13,272 nt of DNA from Thermodesulfovibrionia bacterium (GCA_947258735.1 CAMYJJ010000053.1:1-13272); one strand, 5' to 3'. Numbered from the stretch's first letter, positions 1-7,478 are shown. Program-made: numbers and translations. The notes: generated from the letters alone by a model not told the origin.

Positions 1-80
1 AGGCATCACTGATGAACCCTATAGAAGCGTTACGATACGAATAAACCTGTTTATAGAAAACCGCGGGGCATGTTAATACT

Positions 81-102
81 CCTTCCCCCTTGACGGGGGA
101 GG
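81..102. repeat. GC-rich hairpin at the window edge
   Basis: A run of C's and a run of G's face each other around the short loop TTGAC (TCCCCC / GGGGGA, with further partial pairing after one mismatch). It lies just downstream of the stop of the minus-strand lipoprotein gene. It could help terminate that transcript, or be one copy of a dispersed palindromic repeat. Only one copy is visible here. The rest of positions 1-130 holds nothing I recognise. Confidence 0.4.
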
Positions 103-130
103 ACTAAGGTGGAGCTGGTTGCGTATATGT

Positions 131-1645
131 TTAAGCCTGGACATCAAATGCTAGGATAATTTCAGGTACAATACATGTTGACAGCTCTGCATCGGGATCT
201 TCATAAAGATCTGCATTGAGACCATTTTCAAGATCAGCAAACCCAATTATCTCACTGCTGTTATCCATAATCATAAAAATCTTCACATCATCAGGGATTT
301 CCACACATACTGTGTCTGTGTCCATTATGAGATCAAATGTTCCGGCATCATGATCAATATTGTCAATCATGCCTGAAAGCGGAACTCGTATGACCCCGTC
401 ATCGATTGAAATAAAAGAAGCAACCAGCGTATCAGGCTCTGAATCAGACAGCAGCATAATACCATCGATTTCTGCAATGCTGTCGACCTCAATGGCACTT
501 TTATCAAGCTCTTCACCTGATGAAGAATAAATTTTTGTTGCATCCCCGATCAGGACTTCTATCTCTGTTGACATGCCATAGCCCTGTACCGATGCAACCA
601 TGAAATTAAACCTCCCTGAATCCTCATCAACAGGAGACAGAACAGTCCCCTGCAGCTTCTCAAATGCCCCGATCTGAACAACTACAGCTTCCATATTCAT
701 ATTACATGTGCGGATATTGTGAGAAACAGTATTTACTGCTTCATTATCATCATTGCTGTCATCTGACTCGTCTATGTCTTCACTATCGCTGTCGCTGTCA
801 ATATCAGTACCATCACCCGGATCCATTGAAGGCGGCATCACAGTAAGAAAACCTATAACTGTGATGGTATCGCCCTGCATGATATCTCCTATTTCTGCAG
901 GCTCTCCATCAGTTTGCGCGTTGAAAATCGATGCACCTTCCGGCACTGAGACGGTTATACAGCAAAGCGGTCTGTTTTCGTCATTGATATAATCCGGGCA
1001 TACGGTGATCTCCCTGCCATCAATGTCTATCCGCTGGACCTTACCGGATATCCTTGTCATTTTTTCCAATGGTGCAAGCCCGACGATATCTATAAAAACA
1101 ACAGGGCGAAACATATATTTCAATTTATTTTCATGCAGTTTTATTGATTTCTCTGCATCGATATCCAGCTGAAGTGTGAGCATTTCACCGGATACAACCT
1201 GAAAAGGCTGTGCCGGCTTAAGATCAATCTTATTATTACCGGGTAACTTTACCGGTTTATCGATATGTTCTCCTGTTAAATCGTACAGCATGACATCTGT
1301 AACGGTAAGCCGTATTTTTTCATACTGTTCAGCAGGAATATTATCCTGCATCGAAAATAATATCGTCTCATTTTTCAGGTCCAGCAAATTGAACTGTTTC
1401 TCACCGGAAAATACGGTAACGTTGCCGCCATCAGAAAGTAGTTCTATGCTGCTGATGGTTATGTCTACCTTTGAAAAATCGTCGGTATACCCATCCGTCA
1501 TCATGATGGCTACACTGCCTGTTAATGGATTGTTTGTTTGCTGACCGTTTGTACCTGCAGGGTTAGTCCCGGATGAACCACATGATAATAGCATCGATAT
1601 GAGTAATACAATTATCAATGGAACTATTTTTTTAAAATTATTCAT
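131..1645 (-). CDS. DUF4382 domain lipoprotein with DUF5666-like repeats
   Basis: Predicted 504-residue envelope lipoprotein of unknown function. The start at 1645 is preferred over a longer in-frame start at 1681 because AAGGAGG lies 4 nt before it and the signal peptide then begins MNNFKK. A hydrophobic stretch ends in the lipobox LLSC, making Cys22 the likely lipidated residue. The next ~165 residues match the DUF4382 pattern (GSVAIMMTDGYTDDFSKVDI and a later YEKIRLTV). After it come about three beta-rich segments, each beginning G-K/T/M-V/I and ending near a charged strand, which resemble DUF5666 OB-like repeats. Between them sits a strongly acidic Asp/Ser/Glu linker (about residues 271-301) that might bind calcium or act as a spacer; that is inference. 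It ends in TAA. The family assignment is from pattern memory and is good for DUF4382, weaker for DUF5666. Confidence 0.85.
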   Translation of the reverse strand: MNNFKKIVPLIIVLLISMLLSCGSSGTNPAGTNGQQTNNPLTGSVAIMMTDGYTDDFSKVDITISSIELLSDGGNVTVFSGEKQFNLLDLKNETILFSMQDNIPAEQYEKIRLTVTDVMLYDLTGEHIDKPVKLPGNNKIDLKPAQPFQVVSGEMLTLQLDIDAEKSIKLHENKLKYMFRPVVFIDIVGLAPLEKMTRISGKVQRIDIDGREITVCPDYINDENRPLCCITVSVPEGASIFNAQTDGEPAEIGDIMQGDTITVIGFLTVMPPSMDPGDGTDIDSDSDSEDIDESDDSNDDNEAVNTVSHNIRTCNMNMEAVVVQIGAFEKLQGTVLSPVDEDSGRFNFMVASVQGYGMSTEIEVLIGDATKIYSSSGEELDKSAIEVDSIAEIDGIMLLSDSEPDTLVASFISIDDGVIRVPLSGMIDNIDHDAGTFDLIMDTDTVCVEIPDDVKIFMIMDNSSEIIGFADLENGLNADLYEDPDAELSTCIVPEIILAFDVQA

Positions 1646-1991
1646 ACATCCTCCTTCTTGATATGAAATATATTGTATCAATTCAGTTATTGATTATAAT
1701 TATAAGCAATTTTTAAACCACTTCCTGATCTTTTTGATTAAATTGAATTTATATAATTAGCTCCACATGCATGATGTAAATATTATCAACAGATATTTTA
1801 CGCTGCAAATTGGTAACTCTATGGTAATTAATGTTTTTATTGACAAGTCTTATATTTGTAATAATATTTGTCATGTTACATGCTCTTTCATTTCCAAGCT
1901 CCGGATTTCAATTTATGATACATTGTATGTGTAAATCAACATTAAGTATAATGTCTGAGAAAAAAACAGATCTACTAAAGGGAGATGCCAT
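1646..1991. other. Divergent intergenic region, AT-rich
   Basis: This 346-bp stretch separates the minus-strand lipoprotein gene from the plus-strand DUF885 gene, so it must hold promoters for both. It is clearly more AT-rich than the flanking genes. The only signals I can support are the sigma-70-like promoter and dyad listed separately near 1840-1873. I see no small ORF with a ribosome binding site. Confidence 0.5.
1840..1873 (+). promoter_or_regulatory. Candidate sigma-70 promoter with overlapping dyad
   Basis: TTGACA at 1840-1845 is a perfect -35 hexamer. TAATAT at 1862-1867 (16-nt spacer) or AATATT one base later could serve as -10. An inverted repeat TGACAA (1841-1846) / TTGTCA (1868-1873) brackets the promoter and could be an operator. 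ATATTTGT also occurs twice in direct orientation between the arms. The leader to the DUF885 start would be about 115 nt. The -10 match is only moderate. Confidence 0.4.
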
Positions 1992-3677
1992 ATGAACACC
2001 GCACCTGAAGAATTACACGAGCTGCTGAAAGGTTACTGGGAATATGTGCTGGAGCAAAATCCTACATTTGCCACGTATATAGGAGACCATCGATACAACA
2101 GCAGACTGGAAGATCTGTCAGAGACAGCAATAAATAAACAGGCCGAACATGTGAAACGTCTTCTGGATAAAGCAGAAAAAATAGAAGAGAACCGGCTGAA
2201 TGATGATGACAGGCTCAACCTGCACTTGATAAAAACATCGATCAGCAACCAGATCAGAATGCATGAGTTCAGGACCCACTATATTCCGCTGAACCAGATG
2301 CAGGGGCCGCATCTTGATTTTCCCCAGATTATCGAGTTTCATCCATTCAGAAATGAAAAAGATGTAAAAGATTATATTGCCCGATTACACCTCTTTCCTG
2401 CTCAGATTGACCAGGTCATTGCGCTTCTCAGAAAAGGTGCGGAACAGAGGATGGTTGCCTACAAAAGAGTCATCGAAAACACCATGAGACAGCTCGAGAC
2501 CTTCTCACAATTTACCCCTGAACAAAGCCCTCTGTTTGCGCCGACAAAAAAAATTAAGGAGAGTTTTTCGGAAAAGGAAATAACAGACTTTACAAATGTC
2601 ATCAGGGAATCGATCGCATCAAACGTAACTCCTGCTTACAGGAAGCTCCTTGATTATCTGAGCGGTGAATATATAAACCATTGTCGTGAGAAAGAAGGAC
2701 TCTGGGCATTACCGGACGGCAGGGAGATGTACCGTTTTTATACTGCTTACCACACGACAACCGATTTGTCACCGGAAGAGATACATACAACAGGAAAGAA
2801 CGAGGTAGCAAGAATAACCAGCGGGATTAAGGCAATTATGGAAAAAACCGGTTTCAGCGGTACGATCAGGGAATTTACTGATTACGTCAAGGACAGAAAA
2901 GAGCTCTATCCTGAAAATGGTAATGAGATTCTGGACGGTTATAAAGATATTCTGACTCATATGGACAAAAAGCTGCCTGATTTTTTTGGACATCTGCCGA
3001 AGGCGGCATATGATATTAAAGCTATTGAGGACTACAGGGAGCAGGCTGCACCGGCTGCCTATTATTATCCTCCGCCAAAGGATTTTTCCCGGCCCGGCTA
3101 CTTTTATGCAAATACATACAAACCGGAGCAAAGACCAAAATTCATAATGGAGGCACTGGCATATCATGAAGCAGTCCCGGGCCATCATCTTCAGATCGCT
3201 ATCATGCAGGAGCAGAAAGAGATGCCTGATTTCAGGCGGTATGAAGGCTCCACTGCATTTATCGAAGGCTGGGCTCTCTATGCCGAAAAACTGTCAAAGG
3301 AGATGGGATTTTATCAGGATGTTTATTCCGAATACGGCAGGCTTTTAATGGAGATCTGGAGGGCCGTGAGACTCGTGGTAGACACCGGTCTTCATTATTA
3401 TAAATGGACCAGGGACGAGGCCATTGCCTATTGCAAAGAGAATTCCGGGGAAGAGGAGCATGAAATAGAAGTGGAAGTGGACAGATATATTGCGATGCCG
3501 GGTCAGGCCCTGGCGTACAAGATAGGCGAACTCAGAATCCTTGCACTGAGAGAAAAGGCAAAAAAAGCCCTCGGCTCAGAGTTTGACATAAAAGATTTCC
3601 ACGACAGACTGCTGGAGAAAGGCGCCCTTCCTCTCTATGAATTAGAGAGGGTCATGACTGATTGGATGAATGCGTAA
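1992..3677 (+). CDS. DUF885 family protein, probable zinc metallopeptidase
   Basis: A 561-residue protein of the DUF885 family, whose members look like M2/M3-type zinc carboxypeptidases or oligopeptidases. The signature is HEAVPGHH at residues 392-399, an expanded form of the HExxH zinc motif, followed by EGWALYAEKL with Glu425 placed as a third metal ligand. Further family-like segments are MPGQALAYKIGELRI near the C-terminus and YWEYVLEQNPTFATYIGDHR at the N-terminus. Length is normal for the family and the ORF looks intact. No signal peptide is visible, so it is probably cytoplasmic, although many homologues are secreted. The ATG at 1992 follows AAAGGGAGA at a usable spacing. It stops at 3677, one base before the stop of the convergent 62-residue gene. 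Substrate is unknown; peptidase activity is inferred from the motif. Confidence 0.9.
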   Translation: MNTAPEELHELLKGYWEYVLEQNPTFATYIGDHRYNSRLEDLSETAINKQAEHVKRLLDKAEKIEENRLNDDDRLNLHLIKTSISNQIRMHEFRTHYIPLNQMQGPHLDFPQIIEFHPFRNEKDVKDYIARLHLFPAQIDQVIALLRKGAEQRMVAYKRVIENTMRQLETFSQFTPEQSPLFAPTKKIKESFSEKEITDFTNVIRESIASNVTPAYRKLLDYLSGEYINHCREKEGLWALPDGREMYRFYTAYHTTTDLSPEEIHTTGKNEVARITSGIKAIMEKTGFSGTIREFTDYVKDRKELYPENGNEILDGYKDILTHMDKKLPDFFGHLPKAAYDIKAIEDYREQAAPAAYYYPPPKDFSRPGYFYANTYKPEQRPKFIMEALAYHEAVPGHHLQIAIMQEQKEMPDFRRYEGSTAFIEGWALYAEKLSKEMGFYQDVYSEYGRLLMEIWRAVRLVVDTGLHYYKWTRDEAIAYCKENSGEEEHEIEVEVDRYIAMPGQALAYKIGELRILALREKAKKALGSEFDIKDFHDRLLEKGALPLYELERVMTDWMNA

Positions 3678-3678
3678 G

Positions 3679-3867
3679 TTAGACCAGCTCTTTATCCCAG
3701 TCTTCTGCTTCAATCTGTACCTTCTTTTTCTTTCTGCCTCTTTTTGACTTCTTCTCCGGATTGTTACACCTTTCGTGAATGTTTGTTAACAACTCGGATG
3801 AGGCCTGACAAAAAGACTCGATCCTTTCATCGATCATGGTTTTCTTCATATTACTGTTTTTTCCCAT
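3679..3867 (-). CDS. Small basic hypothetical protein (62 aa)
   Basis: I do not recognise this protein. The start at 3867 (MGKNSNMKKTMIDERIESFC) is chosen because GGGGAGG lies 8 nt upstream; an in-frame ATG at 4002 would only add a low-complexity leader overlapping that binding site. The N-terminal two thirds look helical (IDERIESFCQASSELL). A strongly basic patch KKSKRGRKKKK follows, then an acidic tail ending EDWDKELV. The basic patch with a central RGR resembles minor-groove or nucleic-acid-binding tails, but that is suggestion only. Two cysteines are present (FC and RC). It is convergent with the DUF885 gene with a single base between the two stop codons, so neither gene has room for its own terminator. 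Confidence 0.6.
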   Translation of the reverse strand: MGKNSNMKKTMIDERIESFCQASSELLTNIHERCNNPEKKSKRGRKKKKVQIEAEDWDKELV

Positions 3868-4036
3868 TGTATGTTCCTCCCCATTTTTCTCATTGTTACA
3901 TCTATATCGGCAATTATGTTTTAAATCTAAAGGCTTGTGCTTTTTAAAAATGTTGTAAGGTATATTACGAGGAGAAAGGAGGATAACAGCGGGAAAGATC
4001 AATCATTGTCTGCACATAAACGTATACTATTGCCCC

Positions 4037-4122
4037 GTCATTCCCACGGCCTGCCTTCCGGCAGGCAAGCCGGAATGACAGCATTTTGGAACTGTGGCAG
4101 AGACCACAGGTTTAATAATTAT
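4037..4122. repeat. Dispersed palindromic repeat, copy A
   Basis: Outer arms GTCATTCC (4037-4044) and GGAATGAC (4072-4079) are perfect inverted repeats. Nested inside is a second perfect hairpin, GCCTGCC (4049-4055), loop TTCC, GGCAGGC (4060-4066). After the palindrome a tail reading roughly GAACTGTGGCAGAGACCACA and then an AT-rich stretch is shared with copy B at 7427-7478, so the mobile unit is longer than the hairpin alone. It lies downstream of the YHS gene and could act as its terminator. Confidence 0.75.
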
Positions 4123-4150
4123 CACGTACGAATGCAGTAAGGGTGCAGTA

Positions 4151-4609
4151 CTATTTATTCAGGACACCGGGCCAGTTTTTGTCAGCGCTCTTTATATGAT
4201 TCATCATGTCTTCATTCCACATGCCTTGAACGTTATCATTGAGGTTAAGGTACAGTTTGCCATCCACAATTGTCCAGAGCTCAGGAATGATATCAGCCGT
4301 GGACCCACGGCTTACTGCATAAGCTCAGTAGCCTCCATATTGAGGAGCGTATTTTTCAGGAGAAGCAGCAAAAAGATCAAGGTGCTTTTTGCTCGAAAAA
4401 AGCCATGTGGCGCCTTTCCAGTCATGACTGAACTGCCTGTCCCCTTTCACCGGTTTGCCAACGGTAAAGTAAGCAACCGTATCATACCCTTTTATGGCAA
4501 GCCCGTCAGTATCAATATTGACCGGATTATTAGACTTACAGGAAACCAGAACAGTAAATAATAAAAGCGCAAGGAAACATTCATACATATGCTGTTTGTT
4601 CCTTTTCAT
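4151..4609 (-). CDS. YHS-domain lipoprotein, candidate selenoprotein (Sec95)
   Basis: Predicted 152-residue YHS-domain lipoprotein containing one in-frame TGA (4325-4327). GGAGG lies 8 nt before the ATG at 4609. Residues 1-24 form a lipoprotein signal ending VLVSC (Cys24). The domain reads DGLAIKGYDTVAYFTVGKPV, then WKGATWLFSS, then AASPEKYAPQYGGY, then TGA, then AYAVSRGSTADIIPELWTIV, DGKLYLNLNDNVQGMW and SADKNWPGVLNK before TAG at 4151. Homologues have Cys at the TGA position (GGYCAYAVS), and all 57 codons after it keep the family pattern, so the TGA is best read as selenocysteine and not as a stop. A hairpin right after it fits a bacterial SECIS. YHS domains are thought to bind metals; a Sec there suggests redox or soft-metal chemistry, which is inference. 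The alternative is a pseudogene with one Cys-to-stop change. A conventional call would end at 4325 with 94 residues. Confidence 0.82.
4277..4327 (-). promoter_or_regulatory. Putative SECIS element of the YHS gene
   Basis: On the minus strand the TGA is followed by 12 nt and then a perfect 7-bp hairpin AGCCGTG - GGTC - CACGGCT (plus-strand 4295-4312). The loop GGUC is the core of the loop of the E. coli fdhF SECIS (AGGUCU), and the fdhF hairpin begins 11 nt after its UGA. A lower stem can form between GAGCT, which includes the last two bases of the TGA, and AGCTC at 4277-4281. The loop lies 19 nt after the UGA. No bulged U as in fdhF is visible. Folding and SelB binding are untested. Confidence 0.7.
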
Positions 4610-4696
4610 GAGTATTCCTCCCCTGGACTTAATTTATTTCATATCATAATAAGACGCATACCGAATTATAAGGCAATGAACAATGCATGCCTTTCA

Positions 4697-5227
4697 CTAA
4701 ATGATTGCTACGGTAGAGGCCTGAGGACCTTTTTCTCCGGCGGCCTCCTTAAACCGGACCTTCATCCCCACTTTCAGCCGGTTAAAATCGCTGTTGACCA
4801 CGCTGTTTTCGTGGAAATAAACCTCCATATTCTGAGGTGTTGTTAAAAACCCATACCCCAGTTCCGGAAAAAGCGATGTAATGCTTGCCTGGGGAGCCTC
4901 TTCATGGTGTTTGACATCTCCCCGCTGTTTCCGGGCAAAGTCCTCGAGCTTGCGCCGGGCAGCGCTGAAACTGTCCCTTATGGCTACCTTGATGTCCTCT
5001 CGAGGTTCTCGCTTAATAATCATGTCACCTCCGGGAAGGGTCAAATGGATCTTGATATGAAACTGTTTGCCCTGCCGGCTGTGACGGTGCGGTGACTCTA
5101 CAACGACCCTGCAACGCATGATCCTGTCATAGAATCTGTTCAATTTCTCCGCTTCGTTTCGTATTTTGGTTTCAACGTCTTCAAACAGCTTAAAATTACG
5201 GCTGGTAATCTGAAGTGGCAGTTCCAT
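4697..5227 (-). CDS. HPF/RaiA-type ribosome-associated factor fused to a cold-shock domain
   Basis: A 176-residue two-domain protein. Residues 1 to about 100 match the S30AE/HPF-YfiA fold (MELPLQITSRNF, then IRNEAEKLNRFYDRIMRCRV, then HIKIHLTLPGGD, then IRDSFSAARRKLEDFAR), which binds the 30S decoding region and stalls ribosomes during starvation. Residues from about 112 resemble a cold-shock domain: ASITSLFPELGYGFLTTP matches the first strands with an RNP1-like core, VYFHENSV the RNP2-like part, and the end GPQASTVAII is typical. The start at 5227 follows AAGGAGAG. Such HPF-CSD fusions occur in several bacterial groups; here the C-terminal dimerisation domain of long HPF is replaced by an RNA-binding domain. 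It stops in TAG, 87 bp before the YHS start, so the two genes may be cotranscribed. Confidence 0.88.
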   Translation of the reverse strand: MELPLQITSRNFKLFEDVETKIRNEAEKLNRFYDRIMRCRVVVESPHRHSRQGKQFHIKIHLTLPGGDMIIKREPREDIKVAIRDSFSAARRKLEDFARKQRGDVKHHEEAPQASITSLFPELGYGFLTTPQNMEVYFHENSVVNSDFNRLKVGMKVRFKEAAGEKGPQASTVAII

Positions 5228-5310
5228 GGTGTCTCTCCTTTTCTACTTAAAATATATCAGCCAATCAGTCCTCTGTCAACGCTGAATGAAAAGCTTATGA
5301 AAATACAGTT

Positions 5311-5506
5311 AACCCTGATTATTCATTATGGAACGCAGGTATGCTGCAAAAACGAATTGCGGGCGGCATTTCCAGAACACCGCTATAAAATAGAATGAAC
5401 ATTAATAACCATGATTGCATTAATCCAAGGCAGACATCACAACGCATTCAATACTTTTTTGCAGCATACCTGCGTTCCATTGAAAATTATATGAATAATC
5501 TTGGTT
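5311..5506. repeat. Long nested inverted repeat (possible MITE or invertible segment)
   Basis: A perfect 25-bp inverted repeat occupies 5328-5352 and 5456-5480 (left arm begins ATGGAACGCAGGTATGCTGC). Outside it a second perfect 10-bp pair, GATTATTCAT (5317-5326) and ATGAATAATC (5491-5500), is followed by AACC (5311-5314) / GGTT (5503-5506). The inner segment is 103 bp and has no credible ORF. It lies between the stop of motB and the start of the HPF-CSD gene, both on the minus strand, and fills much of a 348-bp gap. I cannot tell whether it is a miniature transposon, a recombinase-invertible segment or a structured leader. Confidence 0.85.
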
Positions 5507-5575
5507 ATATATTTAATATTGAGCAGCCTAATACAGCTGGATCTCCGAACATGTTATCTACGGACCAATTACTGA

Positions 5576-6292
5576 TTAAACATCGGTCCGCGTAAACCTT
5601 ATCTCGACCCTTCTGTTTCTGGCCCTGTTTTCAGGGGTATCATTTGAGGTCAAAGGTTTCTGGTCTGCATACCCCTTGATTGAAAGGCGGGAGGTATCTA
5701 TCACATGAGAATGAATAAAATATTTCAGCACATTTGCTGATCGGGCAACAGACAGTTCCCAGTTGGATGGATATAAAGGGGTCTTAATGGGGACATTGTC
5801 CGTGTGTCCGCTTATCTCAACAAGATATTCCGGATGCCTGCTCATAATCCCGGCAATCCTGTTCAGTAAGGGAAGGGATCCCGTCAGAACATCAGCCTCA
5901 CCCTTCAGGAACGTGACCTTTTCTTTCATGATAACCACGACCTCCCTGCCCTTTTCCACAACAGAAACTTCCTCTCCAAGACCAAGGCTGCCCACGCTCT
6001 CTGCTATTGCATCCCTTATTCCAGTTTTAATGTGCGTACTTTCATAATTGATATCATCCTTTGCGTGTAATTCTGTATCCTTCACTGACTCATCAGAACC
6101 GGTCGTGTTTTTCGTCATGACCAGAAACACGATCATGAACACGAGGAGAAGCGTGAATACATCACTGAGTGTGATAAGCCAGTTACTGTCCCCGTCAACT
6201 GAGGCTTCAGATTTACGTATAAGTCCATTGAAGGACTGTGTCAGGTATGAATCATTTGTGTTTTGAACCTGTTGCCGGTCTGTATATTTCAT
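5576..6292 (-). CDS. motB: Flagellar motor stator protein MotB (OmpA-like)
   Basis: A 238-residue stator B subunit. The N-terminal cytoplasmic segment is followed by one membrane helix at about residues 38-60 (WLITLSDVFTLLLVFMIVFL); Asp44 matches the proton-carrying Asp of MotB. After a short periplasmic linker the OmpA-like peptidoglycan-binding domain shows ISGHTDNVPI (160-169), LSVARSANVLKYF (181-193) and NRARNRRVEI (222-231). Together with MotA it forms the ion channel that powers flagellar rotation while anchored to the cell wall. It starts 2 nt after the motA stop, so the pair is an operon. The helix is preceded by SNWLITLSD where many MotB have a similar W-xx-xxD arrangement. A TolR/OmpA-type homologue for another system is possible, but the MotA partner favours motility. 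Confidence 0.88.
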   Translation of the reverse strand: MKYTDRQQVQNTNDSYLTQSFNGLIRKSEASVDGDSNWLITLSDVFTLLLVFMIVFLVMTKNTTGSDESVKDTELHAKDDINYESTHIKTGIRDAIAESVGSLGLGEEVSVVEKGREVVVIMKEKVTFLKGEADVLTGSLPLLNRIAGIMSRHPEYLVEISGHTDNVPIKTPLYPSNWELSVARSANVLKYFIHSHVIDTSRLSIKGYADQKPLTSNDTPENRARNRRVEIRFTRTDV

Positions 6293-6294
6293 TT

Positions 6295-7092
6295 CTACCT
6301 TGCATTACTCATTACACTCGCCGGGACCATCTGCGGAAGGCCCTGCGTTGACTCATCCATTACCTGAAAACCACCCAGTTTCTCTTCAATCTTCAATGGG
6401 TGCTCCCTCTTCTGTATCAGCATTATCCCCTCTATGATCAGATGCATGGATGCCTCGGACAGGATTGCCCTCTCTCTGATCTTTGCATTCAGGGGCATCA
6501 TGAAGAGGTTTGCCATGATTACGCCATAAAATGTAGACATGAGTGCTACGGCCATCAATGGTGCGATTGATTCAATGGAGTCGAGATGTTTAAACATCTT
6601 GATGAGACTTATAACCGTGCCTGCCAGACCAAAGGACGGTGTAAGACGGGCAATGGTTTTAATGACATTCTGACTGAAATTGCTGTTTATTATCCTGAGC
6701 ATCATCTCCCTTTCCATGGTGCTCCTGATCTCTTCATTACTGTGATTGTTTATTAACAGGTTAACCCCCATTTTTAAAAAATGATCTTCAACCGTGTTCA
6801 TCCTGTTTTCTATACTCCTTACATCAGTTCTCCTGTACATCCTTGAAATATCCAGTATGTCCCTGATGACCTCTCCCCTGCTCTTCTGCTCTGTAAATGT
6901 TGCGAGAATATCATTGAAGGCATGACGGAGCCGCTGGATCGGAAATCCAATAAACATGGCTATGGCGGTGCCGCCGATGACGATCACAAAGGCATCAAAA
7001 TTAAAGATCATGGATGTGCCTATGTCCCTGAATACCGTTAAAACAAATACCATAATCCCGATGATAAGAACCATACCCGTTACGATGTTCAT
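6295..7092 (-). CDS. motA: Flagellar motor stator protein MotA
   Basis: A 265-residue MotA/TolQ/ExbB-family stator subunit. Two membrane helices lie near the N-terminus (about 2-20 and 32-51), a long cytoplasmic loop follows with a charged stretch YRRTDVRSIENRM near residues 86-98, and two more helices lie at about 152-170 and 178-203. The segment LTPSFGLAGTVISLIK (150-165) matches the conserved MotA region before helix 3, with Pro152 at the position of the functionally important Pro. ALMSTFYGVIMANLFMMPL is the typical helix 4. AGAGAGGAAC precedes the ATG at 7092. It is the first gene of the motAB pair and is preceded by a consensus sigma-54 promoter. No other flagellar gene is in the window. 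Confidence 0.9.
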   Translation of the reverse strand: MNIVTGMVLIIGIMVFVLTVFRDIGTSMIFNFDAFVIVIGGTAIAMFIGFPIQRLRHAFNDILATFTEQKSRGEVIRDILDISRMYRRTDVRSIENRMNTVEDHFLKMGVNLLINNHSNEEIRSTMEREMMLRIINSNFSQNVIKTIARLTPSFGLAGTVISLIKMFKHLDSIESIAPLMAVALMSTFYGVIMANLFMMPLNAKIRERAILSEASMHLIIEGIMLIQKREHPLKIEEKLGGFQVMDESTQGLPQMVPASVMSNAR

Positions 7093-7136
7093 ATGTTCCT
7101 CTCTGTTTCAGTTTTCTAGTTGATATACATAGTAAA

Positions 7137-7152
7137 TGCAATCACCGTGCCA
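7137..7152 (-). promoter_or_regulatory. Sigma-54 (RpoN) promoter of motAB
   Basis: Read on the minus strand this is TGGCAC-GGTGA-TTGCA, a full match to the -24/-12 consensus TGGCAC-N5-TTGCA with the GG and GC pairs at the required spacing. The transcript would start about 12 bp past the GC, giving a leader of roughly 30-35 nt before the motA ATG. Sigma-54 control of flagellar genes is common in polarly flagellated bacteria. The activator site is not obvious; ATCAA (7203-7207) / TTGAT (7220-7224) is a weak candidate about 60 bp upstream. Confidence 0.85.
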
Positions 7153-7350
7153 CAAAAAAATCATCCTCACCACTTCGCATTTTATTGTTAAATCTTCTAT
7201 TAATCAACAAGTTACACAATTGATATGTTTTGTGAATTCAGTATAATCAAGGGAACTTTTTTCCATGACAGCACTTTTTTCCTTCCTGAGTGAAGCACCC
7301 TGCAGCAGAGACTGCAGGGCGTCCATTATTTGTAAGTTTATTTTTTGTTA

Positions 7351-7478
7351 TCATTCCCGCACGCAAAGTGCACCTGCCTGACGGCAGGCAGCTCGGGAAT
7401 CCTTCCGGAAAGATTCCGGACAAGCCGGAATGACAGCAATGTAAAACTGTGGCAGAAACCAAAGGGTTTTAAAATTAT
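7351..7478. repeat. Dispersed palindromic repeat, copy B
   Basis: The outer arms TCATTCC (7351-7357) and GGAATGA (7427-7433) pair as in copy A. Inside are CCTGCC (7373-7378) / GGCAGG (7383-7388) and several TTCCGGAA-type units. The tail after the right arm (TGACAGCA, then ACTGTGGCAGA, then ACCA) matches copy A closely. It lies in the 488-bp gap between the divergent motA and cvpA genes (7093-7580). Apart from this repeat and the sigma-54 promoter I see only AT-rich sequence there and no credible gene. Confidence 0.75.

Noticed and set aside
3679..4002. 107-residue version of the small basic protein
   Set aside because: The upstream extension has no ribosome binding site, while the internal ATG at 3867 has GGGGAGG 8 nt before it.
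4094..4561. 155-codon plus-strand ORF
   Set aside because: It lies antisense to the YHS gene, lacks a ribosome binding site and has no recognisable protein pattern.
4325..4609. YHS gene as a complete 94-residue protein ending at TGA
   Set aside because: The domain would lose its C-terminal third, while 57 in-frame codons after the TGA match the family pattern and end in TAG.
5311..5506. Retron RNA or integron attC site
   Set aside because: No reverse transcriptase or integrase is nearby, and the long perfect arms with an unstructured 103-bp core do not fit either class well.
7247..7462. 71-codon minus-strand ORF
   Set aside because: It is composed mostly of palindromic repeat copy B and has no coding character.
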